DNA of 62,059 nt. Source: Actinomadura sp. CNU-125. Lineage in GTDB: Bacteria; Actinomycetota; Actinomycetes; Streptosporangiales; Streptosporangiaceae. Below, piece by piece: positions 47,000 through 56,517 of the stretch (the first letter of the stretch is position 1; the number at the start of each line of letters is the position of its first letter). The translations under genes were made by a program, and so were the position numbers. The notes under the pieces were generated by a model, which was not told the origin of the DNA, made no database searches, and saw only the letters and a program-made list of their open reading frames with translations. The DNA is taken from contig NZ_MKJY01000155.1 of NCBI RefSeq assembly GCF_001942465.1, positions 1 to 62,059 of the forward strand. Direction: 5' to 3'.

Positions 47000-47599
47000 A
47001 TGATCGCCGAGCCGTCCCCGGACCGTCGCGCGCGCCGCTCCCGCGCGGCATTGCAGGCCGCGCTGCTGAGCCTGATCGGCGAACGCGACCTGGCCCGGAT
47101 CTCGGTCTCGGACGTGACGAAGCGCGCCGACGTCAACCGCTCGACCTTCTACGAGCACTACGCCGACGTGCCCGACCTCGCCGCCGCCGCGTGCGCGCGG
47201 ACGTTCGACGAGCTGATCGCCGCGACGCCGGTGCTGCTGCCCGGCGACGATCCGGACGAGCGGCGGCTCGGGCGCGAGGCCCTGGCCGGGGTGTTCGCCC
47301 ACTTCGCCGAGCACGCCGGCCTGTACCGGGCGGTGCTGGGGCCGGGCGGCGGCGCCCGGGTGATCAACCATCTGCACCGGCGGCTGACCATCGCCGTCCA
47401 CGTCAACCTGGTGGGTCCGCGCGCGGGGACGCACGCGGACGACCCGAGCGACGTCCCCCACGATCCGGTGGCGGCCTACCTGGCGGGTGCCGTCCTCGGC
47501 GCGGCCGCCGACTGGCTGGGCCGCGGCTGCCCGGGCACCCCCGAGGAGCTGAGCGCCGCACTGGTCGGGGCGTACGGCATCCCCGACGCCCGGACGTGA
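47000..47599 (+). CDS. TetR family regulator (AcrR-like)
   Basis: 199 residues from ATG 47000. HTH: RRSRAALQAALLSLIGERDL, then ISVSDVTKRADVNRSTFYEHY with the FYEHYADVPDLA motif. The C-terminal domain is of the TetR_C_33 type seen in actinomycete efflux regulators. It may govern the divergent SDR gene and the MFS exporter gene that ends 8 bp after it on the other strand. Confidence 0.9.
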   Translation: MIAEPSPDRRARRSRAALQAALLSLIGERDLARISVSDVTKRADVNRSTFYEHYADVPDLAAAACARTFDELIAATPVLLPGDDPDERRLGREALAGVFAHFAEHAGLYRAVLGPGGGARVINHLHRRLTIAVHVNLVGPRAGTHADDPSDVPHDPVAAYLAGAVLGAAADWLGRGCPGTPEELSAALVGAYGIPDART

Positions 47600-47607
47600 C
47601 GTCCGCG

Positions 47608-49086
47608 TCACTTCCGGACGGCGTCCACCGGACGGTCGTCGTCGGCGGGAAGGGCGTCGCGCAGGGTGACGGGCTTCAGGAACACGGCCGCCACCGCTCC
47701 GGCGATCGCCACGGCGGCGGCGACCAGGGACGTCTCGCCCAGGGCGAATCCGTAGGCGGAGGCGATGGCTTCGCGTGCGTCGTCCGGTGTCGCGAGCACC
47801 CCGTAGCCCGCCATCTCGTCGACGATGTCGGCGAGGCGGGTCTGCAGGAACGTGCCGTACAGCAGCATCAACGCGAGCGCCCCGGAGAAGAACGCGAAGA
47901 ACGTCACGGTTCCGGTGGCGGCGCCGGGCTCGCCCGGCGAATCGTCCTGGACGACCAGCAGGAGACCCTGCGCCGCCATGCCGACCCCTGCGCCGAGCAG
48001 GAACCCGCTCGCGAGGACGAGCGACAGCGGGCTCTGGCCCCCGATCGCGTGCTGGACGGCGAGACCCGCGGTGATCAAGGCCGTTCCGGCGACGACGAAC
48101 GGCTTCGGCGCGCCGGTACGGGCGGTGATCCCGGCGGCGACGAGGAACGCGGCGAGCAACCCGACGATCATCGGGATCAGGCCCGCGGACGCCTCGTGCA
48201 GCGAGAATCCCCGCGCGAACTGCATCCGGCCCGTGAGGACGGCGGGCCCGGCGAACATCGCGATCCCGACGGGCAAGGCGGCGACGGCGGCGAGCACGGT
48301 GTTGCGTCCGGAGCGCGCCGCCTGGGCGCGGAGCACGACGGCGACGACGGGCAGGGCGATGCCCGCAATGATCGCCAGGGCCGTCTGCACGGACGTCCAG
48401 GCCCACAGGTCGCCCACGTATCCGCACCACACCATCAGCACGACGGCCGCGGCGGCCAGCAGTGCCGCGCCGCCGAAGTCGGCGCGCGTCCCCGGGCGGC
48501 GTCCGCCCGGGAGGGTCGCCTGCACGAGGACGAACGCGACGACCAGGACCGGGACGGCCGCGACGTGCGACCAGCGCCACGACGCGTCGGCGATCCACCC
48601 GCCGAGCGGCCATCCGGCGACCACGCCGCCCGCGATCGCCGCGCCGGTGAACCCGTAGGGGAGGCTCCGGGCGCGCGGCGCGGCGAGGTCCGCCACGACG
48701 GCCTGCGCGAGCACCGCCACCGCGCCGATTCCCAGCCCGCGTACGGCGCCGGACGCGATGAACACGTAGCCGTTCCCCGCGAGCGCGAGGGCGGCCGACC
48801 CGGCGACGAGAACGGCGATCGCGATCTGGAGCAGCGTCTTCTTGCCGAAGCGGTCGGCGAGCGCTCCCGCGAGGGCGGTGGCGACGGCCACGGCCGTCCA
48901 GGACGCCGTGACGTACCAGGTGTAGGACGCGCCGGACTCCCACGCGACGTCCCGCAGCACCATCGGCCCGGACGCCGACCCGAGCGTCGTGCTCGCCATC
49001 GCCGCGAACGTCGCCAGGACCAGCCCCGCGTGTACCGCGAAGAGCCGTCCGCCGGACATCGGGGCGGGGCCGGGCTGCGTGTTCAT
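47608..49086 (-). CDS. MFS drug exporter, DHA2 (14-helix) family
   Basis: 492 residues with about 14 hydrophobic helices. Loop 2-3 motif A reads GALADRFGKKTLLQ, and motif C lies in GFTGAAIAGGVVAGWPLGGW. DHA2 members export cationic dyes, antibiotics or disinfectants by proton antiport. The neighbouring TetR is the likely controller. Substrate unknown. Confidence 0.9.
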   Translation of the reverse strand: MNTQPGPAPMSGGRLFAVHAGLVLATFAAMASTTLGSASGPMVLRDVAWESGASYTWYVTASWTAVAVATALAGALADRFGKKTLLQIAIAVLVAGSAALALAGNGYVFIASGAVRGLGIGAVAVLAQAVVADLAAPRARSLPYGFTGAAIAGGVVAGWPLGGWIADASWRWSHVAAVPVLVVAFVLVQATLPGGRRPGTRADFGGAALLAAAAVVLMVWCGYVGDLWAWTSVQTALAIIAGIALPVVAVVLRAQAARSGRNTVLAAVAALPVGIAMFAGPAVLTGRMQFARGFSLHEASAGLIPMIVGLLAAFLVAAGITARTGAPKPFVVAGTALITAGLAVQHAIGGQSPLSLVLASGFLLGAGVGMAAQGLLLVVQDDSPGEPGAATGTVTFFAFFSGALALMLLYGTFLQTRLADIVDEMAGYGVLATPDDAREAIASAYGFALGETSLVAAAVAIAGAVAAVFLKPVTLRDALPADDDRPVDAVRK

Positions 49087-49187
49087 GTGGTGCCTCCGGT
49101 CATGGCAGGGGCCGGACCGGCCGTGACGACTCGCGCGGCGACCCTACGCCGAATGCGCTGAAAGCGGCAACGACCCCCCATTTCGCC

Positions 49188-49340
49188 CGGCGCGGACCAG
49201 TCGTGGAGGCGAAGGAGCAGCTCGCGGGCTATCTCCTGGTCGACTGCGCGACGCCGGAACGCGCGGTGGAGATCGCGGCGGCCCTGCCCGACGCGCGCCT
49301 CGGCGCCGTCGAGGTCCGCCCGGTCGTCGCGGGGGGCTGA
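49188..49340 (+). pseudogene. YCII-domain gene remnant (3' end only)
   Basis: An open stretch encodes RRGPVVEAKEQLAGYLLVD followed by AVEIAAALPDARLGAVEVRPV to a stop at 49340. This is the C-terminal third of YCII-type proteins (the DGPFxExKEQLxGYxLVD pattern). No N-terminal part exists upstream, where the MFS gene's divergent start lies. It is probably left after a deletion or insertion joined this site. GTG 49203 could restart translation of about 45 residues. Confidence 0.65.
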
Positions 49341-49347
49341 GCCGGGC

Positions 49348-50156
49348 TCAGGTCGCGGTGTGGACGGCGGCGCAGACGCCGCCGTCCACGAGGACGTCGG
49401 TGCCGGTGACGAACGCGGCGTCGTCCGAGAGCAGGAATCCGACGACGGCGGCGACGTCCTCGGGACGGCCGCTCCTTCCCACGGGCGTGCGTTCCACGAG
49501 GGCGGCCATGCTCGGATGGTTCTCCGCCTCCTGCCGTCCCTGCGGCGTGTCGATGATGCCGGGTGAGACCGAGCAGACGCGGGCGCCCAGCGGGCCGAGC
49601 CGCACCGCCTCCCGCCGGACGAACCGCCGCACACCGAGCTTCGCCCACGCGTAGGCGGCGCCCGGGTCCTCGACGGCCGGGCCGAGCACCTCGCGCACCC
49701 GGTCGAGGAAGCGTTCGCCGAGGGGGTCGTCGAGGACGGCCGCGGCGTCCGGTGCCGGGTCGACGCGGGCGATCACCGGCGCCATCGACGCGAAGCACAC
49801 CATCGCCGTCCCGGTGGTGGCGAGGGGCCGCAGCGCCTCGGCGAGCCGCGCGGTCGCGACGAGGTCGACGGCGAAGATGCGGCGCCAGTCGGCCATCGTG
49901 GGCGAGATCCCGGCGGCGTGCGCGACGGCGCGCAGCGTCCCGGCGCGGCCGGCGCGCTCGGCGAGCCGGGCGAGGCCGCCGGGGTCGGTGACGTCGAGGA
50001 CGAACGGTTCGGCGCCCTCGATCTCGTCCGCCGCCTCGCGGCCGACGTCTCGTCGCGGTCGACGAGCAGCAGCGTGTCGACGCGTCCGGCGAGCCGCCGC
50101 GCGCACGCGCGGCCCATGCCGCGTCCGGCGCCGGTCACGATCCCCACGGTCGTCAT
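49348..50156 (-). CDS. SDR family oxidoreductase, one frameshift
   Basis: The reconstructed protein has 269 residues from ATG 50156. Cofactor loop GIVTGAGRGMGRACARRL, HAAGISP, Ser in VCFASMAPV, Tyr/Lys in AYAWAKLGVRRFV, and SPGIIDTPQGRQE. One base is lost near 50048, just after LLLVDRDETS. Start overlaps the stop of the VOC gene (ATGA), so the two form one unit. It resembles the SDR at 46.1 kb in motif layout. Confidence 0.87.
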
Positions 50157-50599
50157 CGCGGCTCCCCCCAGCAGCGTTCGAGGCCGGGCTGCGACGCGCG
50201 GCTCACGAGTTCGACGAGCAGGCCCGCCCGGCTCCGGCAGAACGCGAACGACGGGACGCCGTCGGCTCCCACTCGTTCGGCTTCGAGCGTGTAGCCGTGG
50301 GCTTCGAGGTCGGCGCGGTCGGCGGCGACGTCGTCGGACCAGAAGCCGATGTGGTGGACGCCGGACGCGGCGGGTTCCCAGAGCGTCCCGGGGATGCGCC
50401 CGACGATCTCCAGCCGGGGCGTCGTCGTCGAGTAGACGCACCGCATGTTCAGGACGGTCTCGCCCGCCGGCGTCCGCACCGGGGTGGGACCGCCGAGCTC
50501 GACGGTCCAGCCGTGGCCGAGCAGCGCGGCGTACTCGTCGAGCGCGGCGTCGATGTCCTCGACGACGATGCCGACGTGGAACTGGTCCTCGGCCCTCAC
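50153..50599 (-). CDS. VOC/glyoxalase-fold protein
   Basis: 148 residues from GTG 50599 with GGGAGA upstream. The first beta-alpha-beta module has HVGIVVEDIDAALDEYAALLG with a likely metal His; the second has GVHHIGFWSDDV and ends GLLVELV with the metal Glu. Bleomycin-resistance or extradiol-type enzymes share this fold. It probably acts on the same substrate path as the coupled SDR; function not known. Confidence 0.85.
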   Translation of the reverse strand: MRAEDQFHVGIVVEDIDAALDEYAALLGHGWTVELGGPTPVRTPAGETVLNMRCVYSTTTPRLEIVGRIPGTLWEPAASGVHHIGFWSDDVAADRADLEAHGYTLEAERVGADGVPSFAFCRSRAGLLVELVSRASQPGLERCWGEPR

Positions 50600-50696
50600 G
50601 TCGCGTCTCCCAAGACCGTCATACACCCTCCCGCAGAACGTCATTCTTCCTATCGAGAGAGATGTTCTCAGCATTGCCGGGCGACCGCAATGGGCG

Positions 50697-51880
50697 TCAC
50701 CTCCCTCGCCGCGCCGCCGTCAGGGTGACGGCGAGCGCGGCGGCGGCCAAGGCGGCGGCGACGGCCGTGAGCGGGCCGGTCCCGGCAGTGTCCGTCACCA
50801 GGCCGCCCGCGAAGGCGCCGAGGGCGATGCTGCCGTTGAACACCCCCACGAACAGGGCGGTGACGCGCTCGGCGTCGTCCGGTCCGGACGCCGCCAGCAG
50901 CCACGTCTGCACGCCCACCGACACGCCGCCGTAGGCGAGCCCCCACACGACCATGAGGACGGACGCGCCCGCGTGCGTCGTGCCGACGACGGGGACGAGG
51001 ACGACCGCCGCGGCCAGCCCCGCGGCGAGGACGGCGAGGGTCGCGCGGGGCGCGTGCGGGGCGCGCAGCCCGGCCGCGAAGTTCCCCGCGACGCCCGCGA
51101 CCCCGTACAGGAGCAGCAGGGCGCCGACGCCGCCCGGCCCGAGGCCCGCGGTCTCCTCCAGCACCGGACGGACGAACGTGTACGCGGCGAAGTGCCCGGT
51201 GACCAGCAGGATCGTGACGGCGAGCCCCGTCGCGACCGCCGGGCGCCCACGGGACGGACGGGCCGTGCGGGCACCGGACGCCGGTTCGGCGGCGGGCAGC
51301 CGGGGCAGCAGTGCGGCCATCGCCGCCGCGACGGCCGCGGCGAGGACCGCGACGGCCGCGAAGGCCGCACGCCACCCGGCCGACGCCTGGACGAACGCGC
51401 CCGCCGGCACCCCGAGGACGGACGCCGCCGCGACCCCGCTGAAGATCAGCGACGTCGCGGCGCCGACCGAGTCCGGCGGGACGAGCCGGGGCGCGAGGCC
51501 CGCGGCGAGGGCCCACACGCCGCCCATGCCGAGCCCGACGAGGACGAGCGCGGCGAGCAGCACGCCGAAGTTCGGCTCGCACGCCGCGAGCAGGTTCGCC
51601 GCCGCGAGCAGCAGCATGAGGACGACGAGCGCGGTGCCGCGGTCGGGCGCGCGGCGCGCGGGACGAACGGGGCGGACGCGGCGGCGACGAGGCCGGTGAC
51701 GGTCAGCGTCCATCCGGCCGTGCCCGCGCCGACGTCGAGGGACGCGCCGATCGGGGTGAGCAGGCCCACGGGCATCATCTCGGCGGTGACCACGGTGAAC
51801 GTGCCCGCCGCGACGGCGAGTACCGGGGCGCGGCCGCCGGTGCGTTCGGCCGTCCCCACGGAATCGGAAACTTCGTGCAT
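50697..51880 (-). CDS. MFS exporter, DHA1 (12-helix) family, one frameshift
   Basis: The reconstructed protein has 394 residues from ATG 51880; ATG 51889 would add three. N-terminal helix VLAVAAGTFTVVTAEMMPVG is typical of AraJ/CmlA-like exporters. Twelve hydrophobic stretches follow. One base is lost near 51650, between PFVPRAAR and DRGTALVVLMLL. The divergent LysR gene is its likely regulator. Substrate unknown. Confidence 0.87.
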
Positions 51881-51934
51881 GTCGCCCATCCCACGGTCCG
51901 GGGAGGCGCCGAACAACGCCGGATCCCTCATACT

Positions 51935-51955
51935 TCGATGAGCGTGACTCATCGA
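51935..51955. promoter_or_regulatory. LysR-type operator between MFS and lysR genes
   Basis: TCGATGAG and CTCATCGA form perfect 8-bp inverted arms over 5 bases, in the 95-bp gap between the two divergent starts. LysR regulators usually bind such an interrupted dyad upstream of the gene they control. Confidence 0.7.
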
Positions 51956-51975
51956 TGCAGGCCGGAGGGGGCGCC

Positions 51976-52872
51976 GTGGGGCTGGAGATCCGGGAGCTGG
52001 AGTGCTTCCTGGTCCTCGCCGAGGAACTGCACTTCGGGCGGACCGGCGAGCGGCTCTACGTGTCGCAGAGCCGCGTCAGCCAGCTCCTGCGGTCGCTGGA
52101 GACCCGGATCGGCGCGCGGCTGGTCGAGCGGACGAGCCGCCGGGTGCGGCTGACGGCGTCCGGCGAGGCGTTCGCGGCGTCGCTGCGGCCCGCCTACGGC
52201 GCCCTCGCGGGAGTCGTCGAGGAGGCGCGGGCGACCGCGCGCGGGCGCACCCGCATCGGTTTCCAGGGCGCGGTGTACGAGCAGGTCACGCGGGCGATCG
52301 CGGCGCTGCGCCGGGACCGTCCGGAGCACCGCGTCGACATCGCCGAGATCCCGCTCGGCGACCCGTTCGGCGCGCTGCGGCGCGGCGAGGTCGACGCGGC
52401 GGTGGTGCTGCTGCCCGTCGCCGAGCCCGACCTGACGGTGGGCGCGGCGTTCTCCCGGCGGCCGATGACGCTCGCGGTGCCCGCCGGGCATCCGTTCGCG
52501 CGGCGCGCGCGGCTGGCGGCCGAGGACATCGCCCGCACCCCGCTCATCCCGGTCGACGGCCCCGCCCCCGGGTACTGGCGGCGGTTCCACTGCCCGGCCG
52601 CGACGCCGGACGGGCGCGCGATCCCGCACGAGGACGGCGTCCGCACGCTCCAGGAGGGGCTGACGCTCGTCGGGGCGGGACGCGGCGCGATGCTGCTGTG
52701 CGACGCGACGGCGCACCACAACCGGCGGGGCGATGTCGCGTTCGTCCCGGTCGGCGGGCTGCCGGAGTCGGCGCTGGGCCTGGTGTGGGCCGGGGACGGG
52801 ACGGCGGTGCTGCGGGCGCTCGGCGCGGCGGTTCAGGAGGCGGACGGCGGCGCGGACCCGGGCGGCGCGTAG
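51976..52872 (+). CDS. LysR family regulator
   Basis: 298 residues from GTG 51976 with GGAGGGGGC upstream; ATG 51955 is in frame but lies on the operator. HTH: LECFLVLAEELHFGRTGERL followed by YVSQSRVSQLLRSLETRIGARLVERTSRRV (read in parts), a textbook LysR start. The substrate domain has VDAAVVLLPVAEPD. Its end overlaps the convergent tetR by 40 bases. Confidence 0.9.
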   Translation: MGLEIRELECFLVLAEELHFGRTGERLYVSQSRVSQLLRSLETRIGARLVERTSRRVRLTASGEAFAASLRPAYGALAGVVEEARATARGRTRIGFQGAVYEQVTRAIAALRRDRPEHRVDIAEIPLGDPFGALRRGEVDAAVVLLPVAEPDLTVGAAFSRRPMTLAVPAGHPFARRARLAAEDIARTPLIPVDGPAPGYWRRFHCPAATPDGRAIPHEDGVRTLQEGLTLVGAGRGAMLLCDATAHHNRRGDVAFVPVGGLPESALGLVWAGDGTAVLRALGAAVQEADGGADPGGA

Positions 52873-53564
52873 GGCAGGTTCAGGATCGCGGCGAGCTCGC
52901 CGAGCATCAGCTCGAACATGGGCTCGGGGTCGTCCAGGGCGAATTCGAGGTGGCCGAAGACTTCGAGGCTGACGGCGCCCTGCAGCCGGACCCAGCACTT
53001 GAGGAACTGCAGGACGACGCCCAGCGGCAGCGAGACGCCGAGGTCGGCGCGGTAGCGGGCGAGCTGGTCGCGCAGGTCGGCGGGGATGTCGTCGTCGGCC
53101 GGGACGGGGAACGGCCGCTTCTTCCACAGTTCGAGGAACAGGGACATGAACGTCCAGCCGAACTGGCGGGCGCACTCCTGGGCGAAGTCGGTCTCGTCCT
53201 GCTCGCCCGCGCCGCGCACCGGCACGCCGAACAGCAGCGCGTACTCGCGGGGGTGGGCGTGGGCCCAGCGGCGGAACTGCCGCGCGACCTCCAGGAACTT
53301 CGCGCTCATGTCGTCGGGCGGGACGCCCTTGGCGGCGGCGATCAGCTCGGCGGTGAGCTCGGTGAAGATCTCGCCGATGAGGTGCCGCAGCAGCTCGCCG
53401 TGGCTGCCGAAGTAGCGGTACAGGGCGGGGGCGGTCATGCCCATCTCGCGGGCGATGGCGCGGAGCGTCACCGCGTCGGGCCCCTGCTCGATGAGGATCC
53501 GGCGAGCGGTCTCGGAGATCTCCCGGACCGTCGCCGCCCGCAACCGGTCTCGCCGTGTCGCCAC
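52833..53564 (-). CDS. TetR family regulator (with C-terminal WHG domain)
   Basis: 243 residues from GTG 53564. HTH: VREISETARRILIEQGPDA, then VTLRAIAREMGMTAPALYRY with the LYRYFGSHGELL motif. The C-terminal part fits the TetR_C_13/WHG-like domain. Divergent from the MMPL transporter across a gap packed with inverted repeats, so it is the likely repressor of that transporter. Confidence 0.9.
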   Translation of the reverse strand: MATRRDRLRAATVREISETARRILIEQGPDAVTLRAIAREMGMTAPALYRYFGSHGELLRHLIGEIFTELTAELIAAAKGVPPDDMSAKFLEVARQFRRWAHAHPREYALLFGVPVRGAGEQDETDFAQECARQFGWTFMSLFLELWKKRPFPVPADDDIPADLRDQLARYRADLGVSLPLGVVLQFLKCWVRLQGAVSLEVFGHLEFALDDPEPMFELMLGELAAILNLPYAPPGSAPPSAS

Positions 53565-53646
53565 TGCGCCGTCCTCCTTCCGTTCGACCTTCCGTTCAAC
53601 CGGCGGTCCCCTGTCGTTCCCGCATGATCCCGCACATACACCGTTG

Positions 53647-53707
53647 ACGAAAGTGAACAGGTTATGCGAAGTTTACGGTGTTCGCAGTTAACGGCATTCA
53701 CTTTCGT
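53647..53707. promoter_or_regulatory. Nested inverted repeats between tetR and the MMPL gene
   Basis: Outer pair: ACGAAAGTGAA (53647-53657) and TTCACTTTCGT (53697-53707), perfect 11-bp arms. Inner pair: TGCGAA (53665-53670) and TTCGCA (53681-53686), arms 10 bases apart, the usual size of a TetR operator. Two imperfect direct repeats (GTTTACGGTGTTC, GTTAACGGCATTC) sit between. The dyads imply two or more repressor dimers. Confidence 0.7.
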
Positions 53708-53731
53708 GACCGAGTGTAATGGGGGTCGGCC

Positions 53732-55903
53732 GTGTTCGACAGATGGGGACGATGGGTGGAGCGGCGGCGCCGCTGGGTGCTCGCCGTCGCGGGAGCCGCG
53801 CTGGTGTTCGCGGGCGTGTGGGGCACCGGCGTCTTCGGCGCGCTGAGCCCGTCCGGCGGCTTCGACACGCCGGGCAGCGAGAGCGACCGGGCGGCGGCGA
53901 TCGCCGAACGCGACCTCGGGCGCGACGCCGCGGACGTCGTCGTCCTCTACCGGGGCGACATGACGGTCGACGACCCCGCGTACCGGACGGCCGTCGAAGC
54001 GGCCCTCGCCGACCTGCCGAAGGACGAAGTCACCTCGACCGCCACGTACTGGACGACCGGGGCGCCTCGGTTCGTCGACGCGGACCGCACCGGCACCTAC
54101 GCCGTCCTGCGGCTGGCCGGGGCCGACGACGCGGAACGCGAGGAGAGCTACGAGGCGATCAAGGACGGGCTGACCGAGGTCGGCGGCGGGCTGACCGCGC
54201 GGGTCGGCGGCGCCGTCGCGACGAACGTCGCGATCAACGACCGGGTGTCGCAGGACATCGCCCGCGCCGAGATGATCTCGCTGCCGGTACTGCTCGTCCT
54301 GCTGGTGCTGATCTTCGGCGGGCTGGTCGCGGCGAGCCTGCCGCTGCTGATCGGGGGCCTGGCGATCCTCGGCTCGTTCACCGCACTGCACGTCCTGACC
54401 TACATGACGGACGTGTCCATCTTCGCGGTGAACATCACCACCTTCCTCGGGCTCGGCCTCGCCATCGACTACGGACTGTTCATGGTGAGCCGGTTCCGCG
54501 AGGAGATCGGGCGTCGCGACCGCGCCGACGCCCTCGCCGCCACCATGGCCACCGCCGGACGGACCGTCGCGGTCTCCGGCGTCACCGTCGCGGTCTCGCT
54601 GTCCGGGCTCCTCCTCTTCGACCAGACGTTCCTGCGGTCGATGGGCTACGGCGGCATCGCCACCGTCTTCGTCTGCATGATCGGCGCGCTGACCGTGCTG
54701 CCCGCGCTGCTCGCCGTCCTCGGCCCCCGGGTGAACGCGCTGTCGTTCCGCCGCAAGCCGTCCGGCACGGGGCGCGGCGAGGGCTGGTGGGGACGGCTCG
54801 CGCACAGCGTCATGCGCCGCCCGGTCGTCTACGCCACCGCCACCGTCGCGCTGCTCCTCGCGCTCGGCGCGCCCTTCCTCGGCATCAACTGGGGCGGCGT
54901 GGACGCCAAGGTCCTGCCGGCCGACGCGGAGGCCCGCGTCGTCGCCGAAGCCCTCGAAACCCGGTACCCCGGCGGTTCGACGAACCCCATCGAGGCCGTC
55001 GTGACCGGGACGTCCGACCGGACCGCGGTCCAGGCGTACGGGGACCGCCTGGGCGCGCTCGACGGCGTCACCGGCGCGGCCGTCACCGGCACGAACGGCG
55101 GCACGGGCGGCGACACCACCCGCATCGCGCTCGCCTACACCGCCGACCCGAACTCCGACGAGGCCCGCGACCTGGTCGAACGCGTCCGGGACGTCCCGCC
55201 GCCGCCCGGCGCGGACGTGCACGTCGGCGGCGCCACCGCGACCGTCGTCGACCAGCTCGCCAGCGTCGGCGCGACGCTGCCGTGGGTCGGGCTGCTCGTC
55301 GGCGCGGCCACGTTCGCGCTGCTGTTCCTCGCGTTCGGGTCGGTCGTGCTGCCGCTGAAGGCGATCGTGATGAACGCCCTGTCGCTCGCCGCCACCTTCG
55401 GCGTCGTCGTGCTGATCTTCCAGGACGGCAACCTGTCCGGCCTCCTGGACTTCACCGCGACCGGCGCGATCGCGCCCGCGATGCCGATCCTGATGCTGGC
55501 GATGCTGTTCGGGATCTCGATGGACTACGAGGTGTTCCTGCTGTCGCGCGTCCGCGAGCAGTACGACCTGACCGGGTCGAACACCGCGGCCGTCGCGGCC
55601 GGCGTGCAGCGCACCGGCGCGATCATCACCAGCGCGGCGCTGCTGTTCATCGTGGTCATCGGCGCGTTCGCGACGTCCGGCATCACGTTCATCAAGATGA
55701 CGGGCGTCGGGATGGTCGTCGCGATCCTCGTGGACGCCACGATCGTGCGGGCCCTGCTCGTCCCGGCCGCGATGCGGCTGCTCGGCCGCGCGAACTGGTG
55801 GGCGCCCGGCCCCCTCGCCCGGCTCTACGGCCGGTACGGGATCAAGGAGAGCGACGCGCCGCCCCCCGAGGCCCCGGTCGCACCCCCGGTCCCGGTGCGC
55901 TGA
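53732..55903 (+). CDS. MMPL/RND family lipid or drug transporter
   Basis: 723 residues from GTG 53732. First helix WVLAVAAGAALVF-like near residue 15, periplasmic loop, then helices with FAVNITTFLGLGLAIDYGLF (the Asp-Tyr proton-relay motif). The second half repeats it as MPILMLAMLFGISMDYEVFL with SRVREQY. Two-fold RND layout as in actinomycete MMPL exporters. Substrates of such proteins are lipids or antibiotics; none is indicated here. Controlled by the divergent TetR. Confidence 0.92.
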   Translation: MFDRWGRWVERRRRWVLAVAGAALVFAGVWGTGVFGALSPSGGFDTPGSESDRAAAIAERDLGRDAADVVVLYRGDMTVDDPAYRTAVEAALADLPKDEVTSTATYWTTGAPRFVDADRTGTYAVLRLAGADDAEREESYEAIKDGLTEVGGGLTARVGGAVATNVAINDRVSQDIARAEMISLPVLLVLLVLIFGGLVAASLPLLIGGLAILGSFTALHVLTYMTDVSIFAVNITTFLGLGLAIDYGLFMVSRFREEIGRRDRADALAATMATAGRTVAVSGVTVAVSLSGLLLFDQTFLRSMGYGGIATVFVCMIGALTVLPALLAVLGPRVNALSFRRKPSGTGRGEGWWGRLAHSVMRRPVVYATATVALLLALGAPFLGINWGGVDAKVLPADAEARVVAEALETRYPGGSTNPIEAVVTGTSDRTAVQAYGDRLGALDGVTGAAVTGTNGGTGGDTTRIALAYTADPNSDEARDLVERVRDVPPPPGADVHVGGATATVVDQLASVGATLPWVGLLVGAATFALLFLAFGSVVLPLKAIVMNALSLAATFGVVVLIFQDGNLSGLLDFTATGAIAPAMPILMLAMLFGISMDYEVFLLSRVREQYDLTGSNTAAVAAGVQRTGAIITSAALLFIVVIGAFATSGITFIKMTGVGMVVAILVDATIVRALLVPAAMRLLGRANWWAPGPLARLYGRYGIKESDAPPPEAPVAPPVPVR

Positions 55904-56077
55904 TCGTCCGGACACCGCAAACGCACCGCCAAGTGTGCGAAAGCGCTTGTGCTCGCCCATGAGCGGGGGGAGACTGAACGCGATTCGCCCGGCTGCCCGC
56001 GCGTGACGCGCGCCGCGACGGAGCCTGCCCGGCGTGCTCTCTCACCGCTCATGGGACGTTCCCTTGGAGGCATCACC

Positions 56078-56380
56078 ATGCCCGTGCTGGCGCTCACCGA
56101 GGCCGAAGAAGCCCTCGGACACCTGGAGCACCTGACCGACGTGCTGCGCTCGCGCGGCTGGACGGTCGAGGTGTCGGCGCACGCGGACCGCTGGCCCAGC
56201 GCACTGGTCGCCAACCCCGCCATGCCCGCGATGAACGAATCGGTCATCGCCGTCCAGGAAGCACACGACCGCACCTGGTCGTACCGCTACGGCTGGGGCG
56301 AGCGCATCGCCCCCTGCACGGACGCGGAGGCCGCCGCGGCCGCGCTCGTCCGGGTCCTGGCGGTCAAGCGCGACGCCTGA
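56078..56380 (+). CDS. Small hypothetical protein (100 aa)
   Basis: Start ATG 56078 with TTGGAGG upstream. MPVLALTEAEEALGHLEHLT, then VLRSRGWTVEVSAHADRWPS, VIAVQEAHDRTWSYRYGWGE and a C-terminal Ala-rich helix. The fold looks like an alpha/beta sandwich without catalytic signature. Ends at a strong terminator. Family not recognised; common in size and style to conserved actinomycete proteins. The 170 bp before it hold no gene. Confidence 0.72.
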   Translation: MPVLALTEAEEALGHLEHLTDVLRSRGWTVEVSAHADRWPSALVANPAMPAMNESVIAVQEAHDRTWSYRYGWGERIAPCTDAEAAAAALVRVLAVKRDA

Positions 56381-56386
56381 CCGGCT

Positions 56387-56416
56387 AAGACCCCCACCCT
56401 GGTGTGGGGGTCTTTT
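56387..56416 (+). terminator. Rho-independent terminator
   Basis: AAGACCCCCAC pairs with GTGGGGGTCTT over an 8-base loop, followed by TTTT on the plus strand, 6 bases after the 100-aa protein gene. Confidence 0.88.
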
Positions 56417-56517
56417 GACCTGGTCAGGGCATGTGAGTCCGTGCGTGCGTCACTCTCCGTGAGGAAGATCGTGAGCCACCGGTCATCGCGGACCGGTACT
56501 TACGGAGAGGACCACCC

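Noticed and set aside
45599..48943. A 1,114-residue minus-strand frame
   Set aside because: It runs across the MFS, TetR, SDR and DUF1707 genes and contains real sequence only in its DUF1707 end; the rest is an Arg/Pro-rich shadow.
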